Shown here one piece after another: positions 17,275 to 24,261 of a stretch of DNA of 37,230 bases; position 1 is the first letter of the stretch, and each line of letters opens with the position of its first letter. A program made the translations under genes and the position numbers. The stretch lies in NCBI GenBank assembly GCA_028282645.1, contig JANQHM010000036.1, forward strand, positions 1-37,230, in the 5' to 3' direction. Under the pieces are notes generated by a model that made no database searches, was not told the origin of the DNA, and was given only the letters and a program-made list of their open reading frames with translations. Source of the DNA: Candidatus Gastranaerophilales bacterium. Its GTDB lineage: Bacteria > Cyanobacteriota > Vampirovibrionia > Gastranaerophilales > JANQFW01.

Positions 17275-17302
17275 ATTATAATGATTTTCTAAGTTTTAGC
17301 AA
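17275..17302 (-). promoter_or_regulatory. Sigma-70-type promoter of HU gene
   Basis: On the minus strand, TTGCTA (17297-17302), a 16-base spacer and consensus TATAAT (17275-17280) lie just upstream of the HU ribosome site. This is among the best promoter matches in the window and fits a highly expressed gene. Confidence 0.7.
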
Positions 17303-17632
17303 TAGCCTTTTAGCTAAAATAAATCAAAATAAGTAAAATTAAATATTAGTCAGGCAAAGCTCAACAAAATCAGTACCACTATATATAGTGTGTTATAGCT
17401 TTTCTAATTTATTAATAATTTTAACCTTAAAATTCATTTTTTTCTTTTATTTATTGCTTTTTTAAAAAAATAGAAACCACAAAGCTCTTTAAATTATAAA
17501 AAAAATCACTAAGCAAAAACGTTATTAGTCCACATGTATATTCAATGGCAACTACTATATATGGAAAGAGCTTTATTAAATAAAATTGATAAATAATTTA
17601 TTTTTCTTCTTAGCAAAACTTCATAAAAAATT
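17303..17632. other. Gene-free stretch upstream of HU with 14-bp palindrome
   Basis: About 330 AT-rich bases without a convincing ORF. The perfect palindrome CACTATATATAGTG is at 17377-17390, about 75 bases upstream of the HU -35 box, and is a possible operator. Nothing else stands out before repeat B1. Confidence 0.4.
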
Positions 17633-17750
17633 AGAAGCTGTCTTGTTAAAGCTTGTATCGCCTTGCCAGGCAAGCCGCTTCAGCTTTACCGTAAATGAGC
17701 CTTTATTATTGATATAACCAGCTTTTATTTTTTAACCAGACAGGCTCTTA
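17633..17750 (+). repeat. Dispersed structured repeat, family B copy 1
   Basis: Begins AGAAGCTGTCTTGTTAAAGC and ends ACCAGACAGGCTCTTA. It matches 26685-26805 along its length, apart from an internal gap of about a dozen bases, and its first part matches 31293-31365. Internal arms AAAGCT...AGCTTT enclose CTTGCC-A-GGCAAG, and outer arms GAGCCT...AGGCTC form a second hairpin. All three copies lie on the plus strand in intergenic DNA. Confidence 0.75.
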
Positions 17751-17772
17751 CATTTATTGCATCTTTAACAAC

Positions 17773-17859
17773 TTACGTCTCTATAGTTATTAAAGTGTTA
17801 TTTTTTTTAATTCCATCTCTTCTTCCACTAAAACCGACCATAGAAGGGTTAATTTTCAT
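17773..17859 (-). CDS. 28-aa small ORF or truncated FxG-motif gene
   Basis: AGGAG, five A residues and ATG open a 28-codon frame starting MKINPSMVGFSGRRDG and stopping at 17773. The start signal is good, and the F-S-G-R-R motif recalls the N-termini of the three FTG proteins at 30134, 30676 and 36235. It is either a genuine small protein or the surviving start of such a gene; repeat B1 begins only 23 bases beyond its stop. Too short for the ORF track. Confidence 0.35.
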   Translation of the reverse strand: MKINPSMVGFSGRRDGIKKNNTLITIET

Positions 17860-18106
17860 TTTTTCTCCTATACTATAAACTACATAAAACCAGCTACAAA
17901 ATACCAAATTATATTAAAATGCTGCAATAGCAAACTTATTGGTACATAAAATAAATACCAATTATTATTTATTTTTGAACTGAAAATAGGCTATTTTGAA
18001 ATTTTAAAGCTTATACCTACCTGTTCAATACTATAATAGTAGCTTTACAGGCATCTGAAAGATGCTTTCTATAAAATGCTGTACCTTCCGGCATTTTTTT
18101 TATTTA

Positions 18107-18772
18107 TTAAGGTCCTCCAATAGCAGATCTATAACGTTCAGAAACTACATTCCAATCAATATTTTCAATAAAAGCCTCAATATAAGAATTTTTATTAATC
18201 CCATAATCAATCATATAGGCATGCTCCCACAAGTCCAAAACAAGAATAGGCTTTATTCCAATTGGAATATGCAAATCATGCTCATCAACTGTAAAATTTT
18301 GTAACTTACCGTTTATAGTATTATATGCACTTATAGCCCACCCGGAGCGAGCTGATTTACCGCTTGCTATTAAGTCACCCAAATAATTTTCATAAGAGCC
18401 AAAGTCTTTATTTATTTTGCTCAGTAATTCTTTAGACGGTTTTGTATTTTTAGAACTCAAATTAGAAAAATATAATTCGTGTAATACCGCGCCATTATGA
18501 GCAAAAGCCATTGCGCTATTTATTGCTCTATATTCGGAGAAGGTTGGATTTGCATTTTGCTTCACAGCTTTTTTAAGCTTTTTATTTAGTTCATTGATTT
18601 TTTGAACGTATCTCCGATAAAGCTGCAAGTGTTGCTTAATCTGATTTTTACTTATACCTTTTAGAGAATCATTAAGGTGTTCAAAGTTTTTTTCTTTATA
18701 TTCATATGCCGATGAAGTATTTGTCAAAATAAATATAATTAGTATACTTGTTAAAAGTATTTTTTTAATCAT
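18107..18772 (-). CDS. Secreted Fe/Mn-type superoxide dismutase
   Basis: 221 residues with an N-terminal signal sequence ending near NTSSA-Y. SOD-fold features in order: HLNDSLKGISKNQIKQHLQLY (ligand H48), then FAHNGAVLHELYF (H98). GWAISAYN follows, then LVLDLWEHAYMIDYG (D180 and H184). All four metal ligands are therefore present. The first-ligand region differs from classical SODs (HLQLYRRYV instead of HHxxYV), and the GWGW-type segment is altered. It belongs to a divergent exported branch, so activity should be regarded as likely rather than certain. Monocistronic. Confidence 0.8.
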   Translation of the reverse strand: MIKKILLTSILIIFILTNTSSAYEYKEKNFEHLNDSLKGISKNQIKQHLQLYRRYVQKINELNKKLKKAVKQNANPTFSEYRAINSAMAFAHNGAVLHELYFSNLSSKNTKPSKELLSKINKDFGSYENYLGDLIASGKSARSGWAISAYNTINGKLQNFTVDEHDLHIPIGIKPILVLDLWEHAYMIDYGINKNSYIEAFIENIDWNVVSERYRSAIGGP

Positions 18773-19182
18773 TATTTTTTTTCTTTCTATGTTAAGCTTA
18801 ATGCTATACTATCTCTAAAATATTTTTTTCATATCCATCCTGCTTAATCCTATCAACTTCACCTGTTTTAAGATAAATGTAAACCTTATAAAAAGCTATC
18901 GTAAAAATGGATATTTTTTAATTGTTATGATGACATAAGTGTGCCTATTTATAACCTTTATAAGCAAAAATTATTATTGTCAATTGTCTTTAATTTTTAC
19001 TTAATATAAAAAAAGCGGAATTTATAGAGTTTTTTTCTATTAAATAATAGAAATATATGTCATATTTGATTTTTTCTTTTCAAATTCACAAATAACCTAC
19101 GAAAATGATTTGTTTTATACAATATTATGCTTGAATTAAACATATAAATAATATTGAAATAAAAGAAAGGAATTATCTAACT
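18773..19182. other. Divergent intergenic region, SOD / M48 protease
   Basis: 410 AT-rich bases with no convincing ORF. At 18805-18830, TATACTATCTCTAAAATATT matches the left terminus of the 12117-12231 element, so it is an element remnant upstream of SOD. The rest should hold both promoters, but no unambiguous -35/-10 pair is visible. Confidence 0.4.
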
Positions 19183-19989
19183 ATGACTACTGTAGAAAAT
19201 TTTGTTGAAAGCACAAAAAAGCCTATCAGTCTTAGTGATCTTGTTACGACAAAAGAAAAAGTTTATTTTGCAATTATTCTGGCTCTTAATATTGCAGTAA
19301 TTTTGCTGTCAATTATTAGCATTGTATTTATATTCTATATAATTCTTTTTGCTTTATTCGGCTTGATAATGCAAGGATTTTTCTTAGGCTATATTCAGGG
19401 AAATGCGGTTAAATTATCCCAAAAACAATACCCTGAAGTATTTGAAATGGCTCAAGAATTAACGCTAAAGCTTGGAATGAATAAAATGCCGGATTTTTAT
19501 TTGTTAGAATCGGGTGGATTGTTAAACGCTGCTGCTTCTAAGTTTATAAGCAGAGATTTTGTTATAATATACTCTGATGTGCTAGAGATTGCATACCAAG
19601 ATAAAGATGGCATGGATGCATTAAAGTTTATAATAGCCCATGAGCTAGTTCATGTAAAGCGCGATCACGTATTCAAACATATGGCATTATCACCTACCAT
19701 TCTTACTCCATTATTAGGGGTTGCCTATTCAAGAGCTTGTGAGCGGACTTGTGATATAATAAGTACTCATCTTGTACCGGAAGGTGCTGTTAAAGGCTTA
19801 TCTTTGCTTTGTGCGGGCAAAGGCATTTATAAAAGGCTTAACCTTGATGAATATCTTGAAAATGCTAAGGACGATAACGGCATTTGGAGCGAATTATCTG
19901 AATATTTTGCAACTCATCCGCATCTTTTTAAGAGAATCGCATGTGCAAGAAATATAGTAGAAAGTAATAATAATGTTGTAAATGTTTAA
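19183..19989 (+). CDS. M48-family (HtpX/Oma1-like) membrane metalloprotease
   Basis: 268 residues. Two hydrophobic segments (about 28-72) anchor the protein, followed by a cytoplasmic-side peptidase domain. HELVH zinc motif at 153-157 in FIIAHELVHVKRDH; the third ligand Glu is in SRACERTCD, the M48 E-x-x-x-D pattern. YSDVLEIA precedes it. C-terminal THPHLFKRIACAR is also typical. HtpX-like proteases degrade misfolded membrane proteins. It directly precedes the YbjN-PspA block on the same strand, which fits an envelope-stress role. AAAGG ribosome site 12 bases before the ATG. Confidence 0.88.
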   Translation: MTTVENFVESTKKPISLSDLVTTKEKVYFAIILALNIAVILLSIISIVFIFYIILFALFGLIMQGFFLGYIQGNAVKLSQKQYPEVFEMAQELTLKLGMNKMPDFYLLESGGLLNAAASKFISRDFVIIYSDVLEIAYQDKDGMDALKFIIAHELVHVKRDHVFKHMALSPTILTPLLGVAYSRACERTCDIISTHLVPEGAVKGLSLLCAGKGIYKRLNLDEYLENAKDDNGIWSELSEYFATHPHLFKRIACARNIVESNNNVVNV

Positions 19990-20017
19990 TAGTTTGTAAA
20001 AAAAGACTATTAAACAT
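19982..20017. other. Perfect 12-bp hairpin across the M48 stop codon
   Basis: ATGTTTAATAGT pairs with ACTATTAAACAT around a 12-base A-rich loop. The stop codon lies inside the stem. There is no terminal U-run, so it may stabilise the mRNA or attenuate transcription rather than end it. The candidate promoter at 20010-20039 overlaps its right arm. Confidence 0.5.
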
Positions 20018-20039
20018 ATTTATAAAGTAGTAGTATAAT
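20010..20039 (+). promoter_or_regulatory. Candidate promoter for the YbjN-like gene
   Basis: TTAAAC (20010-20015), an 18-base spacer and consensus TATAAT (20034-20039), 35 bases before the gene start. The -35 box is weak and the surrounding DNA is AT-rich. Confidence 0.35.
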
Positions 20040-20073
20040 AAAAGTTATAATAAACATTTATGGGAGAGAAAAA

Positions 20074-20469
20074 ATGAATGAATACTGTAATATGGTAGAG
20101 AATTACATTTACGAATTAGGTTATGAAATAACTGAAAAAGACACTGAAGAGAGCCTTTTTATAATCAATGATGAGTCAAAGGGCATTAAAAACCTTATTA
20201 TTGACTGCGAAGACTCTATTTTGGTTATAGAGCAATTTATTTTTAAATTAAAAGATAAAAATGATTCAAAAGTTCTCCTAAGATTACTACAGATGAATCG
20301 TGACCTGGTTCATGGCGCTTTTGTCATTGATGAAGAGGGTGACAAAATAATATTCAGAGATACTCTAAGACTGGAAAACTTAGACTTAAATGAATTAGAA
20401 GGATCAATTGATTCATTAACCATAGCAATGGCTGAATTTTCTTCTGAATTTTTAGCATTTGCAAGATAA
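20074..20469 (+). CDS. YbjN/CesT-like chaperone-fold protein
   Basis: 131-residue acidic cytoplasmic protein. The pattern is an alpha helix, paired strands (SLFIINDESKGIKNLIIDCED) and LLRLLQMNRDLVHGAFVIDEEGDKIIFRDTLRLENLD. An end helix follows. It matches the type-III-secretion-chaperone-like fold (YbjN, Tir/CesT-like); in that fold the L-x-x-N-x-x-x-x-x-G-a-F segment is typical. Such genes are found beside PspA homologues. The likely role is a chaperone or adaptor for a stress component, inferred from position. GGGAGAG ribosome site upstream. Confidence 0.7.
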   Translation: MNEYCNMVENYIYELGYEITEKDTEESLFIINDESKGIKNLIIDCEDSILVIEQFIFKLKDKNDSKVLLRLLQMNRDLVHGAFVIDEEGDKIIFRDTLRLENLDLNELEGSIDSLTIAMAEFSSEFLAFAR

Positions 20470-20487
20470 ATATGTAATAAAAATTTT

Positions 20488-20510
20488 GGTGATGGTCATC
20501 ACCTTTCTTA
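20488..20510. terminator. Hairpin after YbjN-like gene (copy of the 15496 site)
   Basis: GGTGAT-GGTC-ATCACC followed by TTTCTTATCTT. The 23 bases 20488-20510 are the exact reverse complement of 15491-15513. It may partially terminate transcription before pspA. Confidence 0.55.
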
Positions 20511-20560
20511 TCTTAGCTTAAGTAAATTAAAAAATAATTAATAAGGAGAGGTAACATAAT

Positions 20561-21271
20561 ATGTTTGATTCATTAAAAAGATTGTTTAAAACCGCACAAG
20601 CAGAAACTAATGCGGCTATTGATAAATTTCAGGATCCTATTAAAATGGCGGAACAAGGTATAAGAGATTTAAAAAGTGATTTAAGTTCAAGCTTACAAGC
20701 ACTTGCCGAAGTTAAAGCTACATTAATAGGTAATCAAAAAAGATTAAAAGAAGCAAAAGACCAAGCAGCAGATTATGAAAAAAAAGCTATGCTTTTACTT
20801 CAAAAAGCACAGCAAGGTAATATGGAACTTGTGGAGGCAGAAAGGCTTGCAACAGAAGCCCTAAATAAAAAAGAAGAATCTATGCAGCAAGCTACAAGAC
20901 TAGCAGCAGATATTCAAAATCAAGAACAGTTAATTTCAAATCTTGAATCTAAAATTAAAAAATTAAAAGCCCAAATAAACTCGTGGGAAGGTGAAATGAC
21001 AATCCTAAAAGCAAGAGCTAAAACAGCAAAAGCTTCTAAAAAGATTAACAAGCACCTTGCAAAAATTGACTCAAACGGAACAATAACTATGCTTGAAAGA
21101 ATGAAAGAAAGAGTTGATGAAGATGAATCATTATCACAAGCTTACGAGGATGTTGGAAGTATAGACACCAGTATTGATAATGAAATAGATAAAGCTCTTT
21201 CATCAGGTGCTCATCCTAATGCATCCGCTTCTTTAGAAGAAATGAAAAAGAAATTAGGTATGACTCAATAA
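20561..21271 (+). CDS. pspA: PspA/IM30 (YjfJ-like) membrane-stress protein
   Basis: 236-residue coiled-coil ESCRT-III-related protein that binds stressed or leaky inner membrane and forms large oligomers. It opens MFDSLKRLFKTAQAETNAAIDKFQDPIKMAEQGIRDLKSDL, the amphipathic helix plus hairpin start of the family. Long heptad helices run to about residue 175. The C-terminus DEIDKALSSG-like segment with LEEMKKKLG is typical of the YjfJ branch. GGAGAGG ribosome site. The neighbours (YbjN-like, DUF4178, DUF350, aminopropyltransferase, channel) match the known YjfJ-type gene company rather than the E. coli psp operon. Confidence 0.9.
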   Translation: MFDSLKRLFKTAQAETNAAIDKFQDPIKMAEQGIRDLKSDLSSSLQALAEVKATLIGNQKRLKEAKDQAADYEKKAMLLLQKAQQGNMELVEAERLATEALNKKEESMQQATRLAADIQNQEQLISNLESKIKKLKAQINSWEGEMTILKARAKTAKASKKINKHLAKIDSNGTITMLERMKERVDEDESLSQAYEDVGSIDTSIDNEIDKALSSGAHPNASASLEEMKKKLGMTQ

Positions 21272-21276
21272 GTTAA

Positions 21277-21304
21277 TGGATAAAAAGAAAAAATTTTTTA
21301 TCCA
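21277..21304. terminator. Hairpin downstream of pspA
   Basis: TGGATAAAAA pairs with TTTTTATCCA around a short A/T loop, six bases after the pspA stop. The T-run lies inside the stem, so it is only a moderate terminator candidate. It overlaps the start of repeat C1. Confidence 0.4.
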
Positions 21305-21375
21305 CCCCAACCCCTCATAGGTAAAAATTCTTTTTCGGTCTGGCTTTCCGTCAGCATTGCCGACTCGTTCGACCT
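21286..21375 (+). repeat. Repeat C1, upstream of DUF4178 gene
   Basis: Runs from AAAAATTTTTTATCCACCCC to GCTTTCCGTCAGCATTGCCG and a few bases beyond. It resembles the reverse complement of 22119-22216, sharing ATC-ACCCC, GCTTTCC-GTC-GC-TTGCCGA and TCG-TCG blocks in the same order. It is markedly GC-richer than the neighbourhood. Together the two form a diverged inverted pair around the DUF4178 gene. Confidence 0.6.
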
Positions 21376-21401
21376 TAAGTACCAAAGGAGTTTTATAAAA
21401 A

Positions 21402-22022
21402 ATGATTTCAGCCTTAATTTTACTAATAATCCTCGGTGTTATACTATATTTTATCTGGAAACCCAAGTATTCAGAGCAAAGACAAGAGCTTGATATGTCC
21501 GCTTACAGCAGCAAGGAACAAGAAATACTAAAAATAATGCCGGGTGCTGTGATTAAAATTAATCACGTAGGACCTGATATGAAGGATTTTGATCTTAAAA
21601 TTCTTGCTAAACACAAATACTATCAGGGTAATTATGAGTGGTATGAGCTTGAATGCGATGCCGGCGATAAAAAAGTATGGCTCACCGTAGAGCAGGATGA
21701 CGAGCTTGAACTGACTTTGAGCCTTGAAAAATTAAAGCTTTCCGACCTAGGCATAACAAAATCTGATCTTAGAAGAATAGATGATGACGAAGAAGGTTTT
21801 ATTTTCTACAATAACCAAAAATATAACTACGATGATTCAGATGATGCTGTATATGCAAAAAATTGCGATGAGTCAAGAGCGGAAGAATTCTACTACTGGG
21901 AATTTGAAGATGAAGAAGAAGAATATTTTATAAGCGTTGAGGACTGGGATGGCTCTATAGAGGTAAGCTGGGGACAATACATCAGCCCATCCAGAGTTAC
22001 AATATATTCATTAGACAGCTGA
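21402..22022 (+). CDS. DUF4178-domain membrane-anchored protein
   Basis: 206 residues. One N-terminal TM helix (MISALILLIILGVILYFIW), then a soluble, strongly acidic domain. The beta-rich part is about 45-115 (GAVIKINHVGPDMKDFDLKILAKHKY...WYELECDAGDKKVWLTVEQDDE). A second lobe, EEFYYWEFEDEEEEYFISVEDWDGSIEVSWG, has the W-x-W/E-W pattern of DUF4178. Such proteins are genomic partners of PspA, DUF350 and spermidine synthase; the biochemical role is unknown. AAGGAG 11 bases upstream. Both flanks carry repeat C. Confidence 0.75.
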   Translation: MISALILLIILGVILYFIWKPKYSEQRQELDMSAYSSKEQEILKIMPGAVIKINHVGPDMKDFDLKILAKHKYYQGNYEWYELECDAGDKKVWLTVEQDDELELTLSLEKLKLSDLGITKSDLRRIDDDEEGFIFYNNQKYNYDDSDDAVYAKNCDESRAEEFYYWEFEDEEEEYFISVEDWDGSIEVSWGQYISPSRVTIYSLDS

Positions 22023-22036
22023 TAATATAAATTATT

Positions 22037-22069
22037 ATATAGGGGGATTAATTGCAAATCCCCCTATAT
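22037..22069. terminator. Strong perfect hairpin after the DUF4178 gene
   Basis: ATATAGGGGGATT pairs perfectly with AATCCCCCTATAT around a 7-base loop (13-bp stem with five G-C pairs in a row). No U-run follows immediately, so it may attenuate transcription or protect the upstream mRNA end rather than fully terminate. Confidence 0.55.
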
Positions 22070-22118
22070 GCAAACTCATTTTAAGGATATTATAAAAATT
22101 CTTACTTAAAAAATAAAA

Positions 22119-22216
22119 GGCAAGCGAATCGGCAAAGCCGACAGGAAAGCGAGCCCAAAACATGAAATCACCCTTGATAGGGAACAGGGGGTAGATACAA
22201 AAGAAATTTTTGTTAC
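22119..22216 (-). repeat. Repeat C2, inverted relative to C1
   Basis: The reverse complement reads AAAAATTTCTTTTGTATC...ACCCCC...GCTTTCCTGTCGGCTTTGCCGATTCGC, matching the block order of 21286-21375. It contains its own small hairpin CGGCAAAGCCG. It lies between the DUF4178 and DUF350 genes. Confidence 0.6.
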
Positions 22217-22272
22217 TTCCTTAGTTTTGAACCAGAATAAATATAGAAAGACGAAGTAGAAAAGGATAAAAA

Positions 22273-23124
22273 ATGCAAAACATAGGATTAATTAGTTCAA
22301 GTTTAATTTTTCTTGTACTATCTTTCATAATAATTTTATTGGCACAAGTAATATACTACTTAATTGTTCCTTATAATCCCAGAGATCAGATAAAAAATAA
22401 TAATCTGGCGGTAGGGGTAAGCGTAGCAGGATATTTTATAGCAATTGTTGCAATTATTGCAGGTGCCAGCATAGGTTCAGCAGGTGATTTTATAAAAGAC
22501 CTTGTTGACTTTGGATACTATTCAGTCCTGGGTATTGTACTTCTTAATATTTCCAAATTCATTAATGACAAGCTTATATTACCCAAATTCTGTATAACAA
22601 AAGAAATTGTAGAAGATAAAAACGTAGGAACCGCAGCTGTTGTATTTGGTTCATTTTTAGCATCCGGTTTAATCATCGGCGGATCAATTTCAGGCCAAGG
22701 CGGCGGTATTATTTCAGCAATAGCATTCTTTGCACTGGGTCAGCTTGCGTTGATTCTTTTTTCAAAAATCTACAATCTTCTTTTGCCATGCTGCATTCAT
22801 GATGAAATAGAAAAAGACAATGTAGCTGTAGGTGTTGCTTTTGGCGGAACCCTGATCGCATTGAGTATAATATTATTAAAAGGAGTTTCCGGTGATTTTA
22901 CAAAATGGGTTGCTGACTTAAGTAACTTTGGTATAGAGGTTTTAGCCGGAATTATCCTGTTACCGACTGCAAGGGTTATGTTTGACAAAATATTAATTCC
23001 TAAAATCAAACTAAACGATGCTTTAAAGCAAGGTAATATTACAGTAGGCGTGTTAGAGGCTGTAACAGTAATTTCAATTGCGATTGTTTACTTGTTTATA
23101 GTTGATTTTAGCGTTATAGGGTAA
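22273..23124 (+). CDS. Double-DUF350 (YjfL-like) inner-membrane protein
   Basis: 283 residues forming two tandem DUF350 units of about four TM helices each. The unit hallmark is a hydrophobic helix, then YN-x-x-D-x-I-x-x-x-N-x-A-V-G-V-x-x-x-G. It is seen twice: NPRDQIKNNNLAVGVSVAG near 36-54 and CIHDEIEKDNVAVGVAFGG near 175-193. After each unit comes an E-I-V-E-D-K-N-V-G-T or N-D-A-L-K-Q-G-N-I-T-V-G half-motif. Membrane location is certain; activity is unknown, and DUF350 proteins co-occur with PspA (YjfJ) and polyamine-related enzymes. AAGGA ribosome site. It begins the tight run to 25788. Confidence 0.8.
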   Translation: MQNIGLISSSLIFLVLSFIIILLAQVIYYLIVPYNPRDQIKNNNLAVGVSVAGYFIAIVAIIAGASIGSAGDFIKDLVDFGYYSVLGIVLLNISKFINDKLILPKFCITKEIVEDKNVGTAAVVFGSFLASGLIIGGSISGQGGGIISAIAFFALGQLALILFSKIYNLLLPCCIHDEIEKDNVAVGVAFGGTLIALSIILLKGVSGDFTKWVADLSNFGIEVLAGIILLPTARVMFDKILIPKIKLNDALKQGNITVGVLEAVTVISIAIVYLFIVDFSVIG

Positions 23125-23129
23125 AACTA

Positions 23130-23426
23130 ATGGAAGATAACAAAAAAAAGATAATATTAACCGTAATTGTCGTAGTTATCTTTTTACTTTTGATAATGGG
23201 TTCTTGCAGCCCCCGAAGAGGATATTACGACAGCCACGGTCACTATCACAGATCACATGGAGGCCATAGTACTTTCTTTTTCTGGGGTGGTTCACCATTT
23301 GGAGGTCGAAGATATTATGATGACTATGACAGAGGTTATTCCAGAGACTATCCCAGAAGCAACAGAACAGGCAGTATAAACGGAAACCGCAGGGTAAGGA
23401 GCGGTGGATATCGTGGTGGCAAGTAA
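23130..23426 (+). CDS. Small membrane/lipoprotein-like protein with Gly/Tyr/Arg-rich tail
   Basis: 98 residues. N-terminal hydrophobic helix IILTVIVVVIFLLLIMGSC, with a possible lipobox (MGSC), then a His/Gly/Tyr-rich tail. The tail has HSTFFFWGGSPFGG and ends RRVRSGGYRGGK. The FF[FY][FW]G-S-P and R-R...G-G...G-K elements recur in the 72-residue protein at 24024. It lies 5 bases after the DUF350 gene and overlaps the next by 23. No known function; position suggests a membrane accessory of the DUF350 complex. Confidence 0.65.
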   Translation: MEDNKKKIILTVIVVVIFLLLIMGSCSPRRGYYDSHGHYHRSHGGHSTFFFWGGSPFGGRRYYDDYDRGYSRDYPRSNRTGSINGNRRVRSGGYRGGK

Positions 23427-24006
23427 GAAAAAAACTTCTCGTTTAAAAAATAATAAAAAGCTCAATAAGTACGCAGTTACCCTAATTGTTTTTGCTGCAA
23501 TTTGTTTTTTTATGGGTATTTTTGCCGGTAAATCTATATTTACGATAGATTCCGATACTTTTACCAATGATGAAATCACAATAGTCGGTCCGATTGAGAC
23601 AACTACAACTAATTCTCTTTTTAAAATTAAAGCAAGTCAAAAAATCTATAATTATGGAAATTGGTGCTATTTAAGCGGAGAAGTGCTTGATAAAAACAAA
23701 GAATACTTGTTTGGCTTCGGTAAAGAGTTATACAGAGAGACAGGTCGTGATTCAGATGGTACTTGGTATGAGAATAAGACAAGTTATAGTACTGTTATAA
23801 ACCTAAAAAAGCCGGGTACTTATTATATTAAGCTGTATAATGAGTCAGAATCCAATCCCAGACAGGTAGGGAACATTACTTATTCCATATCTGCCCAGAA
23901 GGCTAGTAATGTTCCTTATGTTATGCTTAGTATTTTTTCTATTATTGCAGGTGTAATTTTATTAATAATGGCAAACAGAGCAGTAATAGCAGAAAACATT
24001 GATTAA
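23404..24006 (+). CDS. Two-TM protein with extracytoplasmic beta domain
   Basis: 200 residues: a cytoplasmic Lys/Arg-rich start (KKKTSRLKNNKKLNK), TM near 25-44, an exposed beta-rich domain of about 120 residues and TM near 170-190. The exposed domain includes LFKIKASQKIYNYGNWCYLSGEVLD, YSTVINLKKPGTYYIKLYNE and VGNITYSIS. The strand order looks like a carbohydrate-binding or jelly-roll-like fold, but no family is recognised. The start is one of three in-frame GTGs (23404, 23413, 23416). AAGGAG at 23396-23401 fits 23413 best, with 11-base spacing. Overlaps the previous gene, so it is in the same operon. Confidence 0.65.
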   Translation: MDIVVASKKKTSRLKNNKKLNKYAVTLIVFAAICFFMGIFAGKSIFTIDSDTFTNDEITIVGPIETTTTNSLFKIKASQKIYNYGNWCYLSGEVLDKNKEYLFGFGKELYRETGRDSDGTWYENKTSYSTVINLKKPGTYYIKLYNESESNPRQVGNITYSISAQKASNVPYVMLSIFSIIAGVILLIMANRAVIAENID

Positions 24007-24023
24007 AGAGTGGAATAAACAAA

Positions 24024-24242
24024 ATGATTTTTTTTACTAAAGAGTATGCAATATTTCTTATGGTACTTGGTGGACTATTCTTTTGGGCTATGGTTGAGAG
24101 TCAAAACGGCTGGGGCTACCCGGCTTATGGCAATCGCTATCATAGTGCTTCATTTTTTTATTTTGGTTCACCTGATTTTTATCATGAGCGAGATGTAAGA
24201 AGCCTTAACAGGCGTGGTGGTGGTATTCATAGTGGGAAATAA
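24024..24242 (+). CDS. Small one-TM protein with RRGGG...GK tail
   Basis: 72 residues. One hydrophobic helix (IFLMVLGGLFFWAMV) is followed by a Tyr/Ser-rich stretch with SASFFYFGSPDFY and the end LNRRGGGIHSGK. The layout and short motifs parallel the 98-residue protein two genes upstream. It lies 17 bases after the previous stop and 19 bases before the aminopropyltransferase start. Function unknown; likely a structural or regulatory subunit of the membrane system. Confidence 0.6.
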   Translation: MIFFTKEYAIFLMVLGGLFFWAMVESQNGWGYPAYGNRYHSASFFYFGSPDFYHERDVRSLNRRGGGIHSGK

Positions 24243-24261
24243 GGTGGAGACAGGTACATAA

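Noticed and set aside
18062-18304. 80-aa plus-strand ORF over the SOD 3' end
   Set aside because: Antisense to SOD residues including the DLWEHAY metal motif; shadow.
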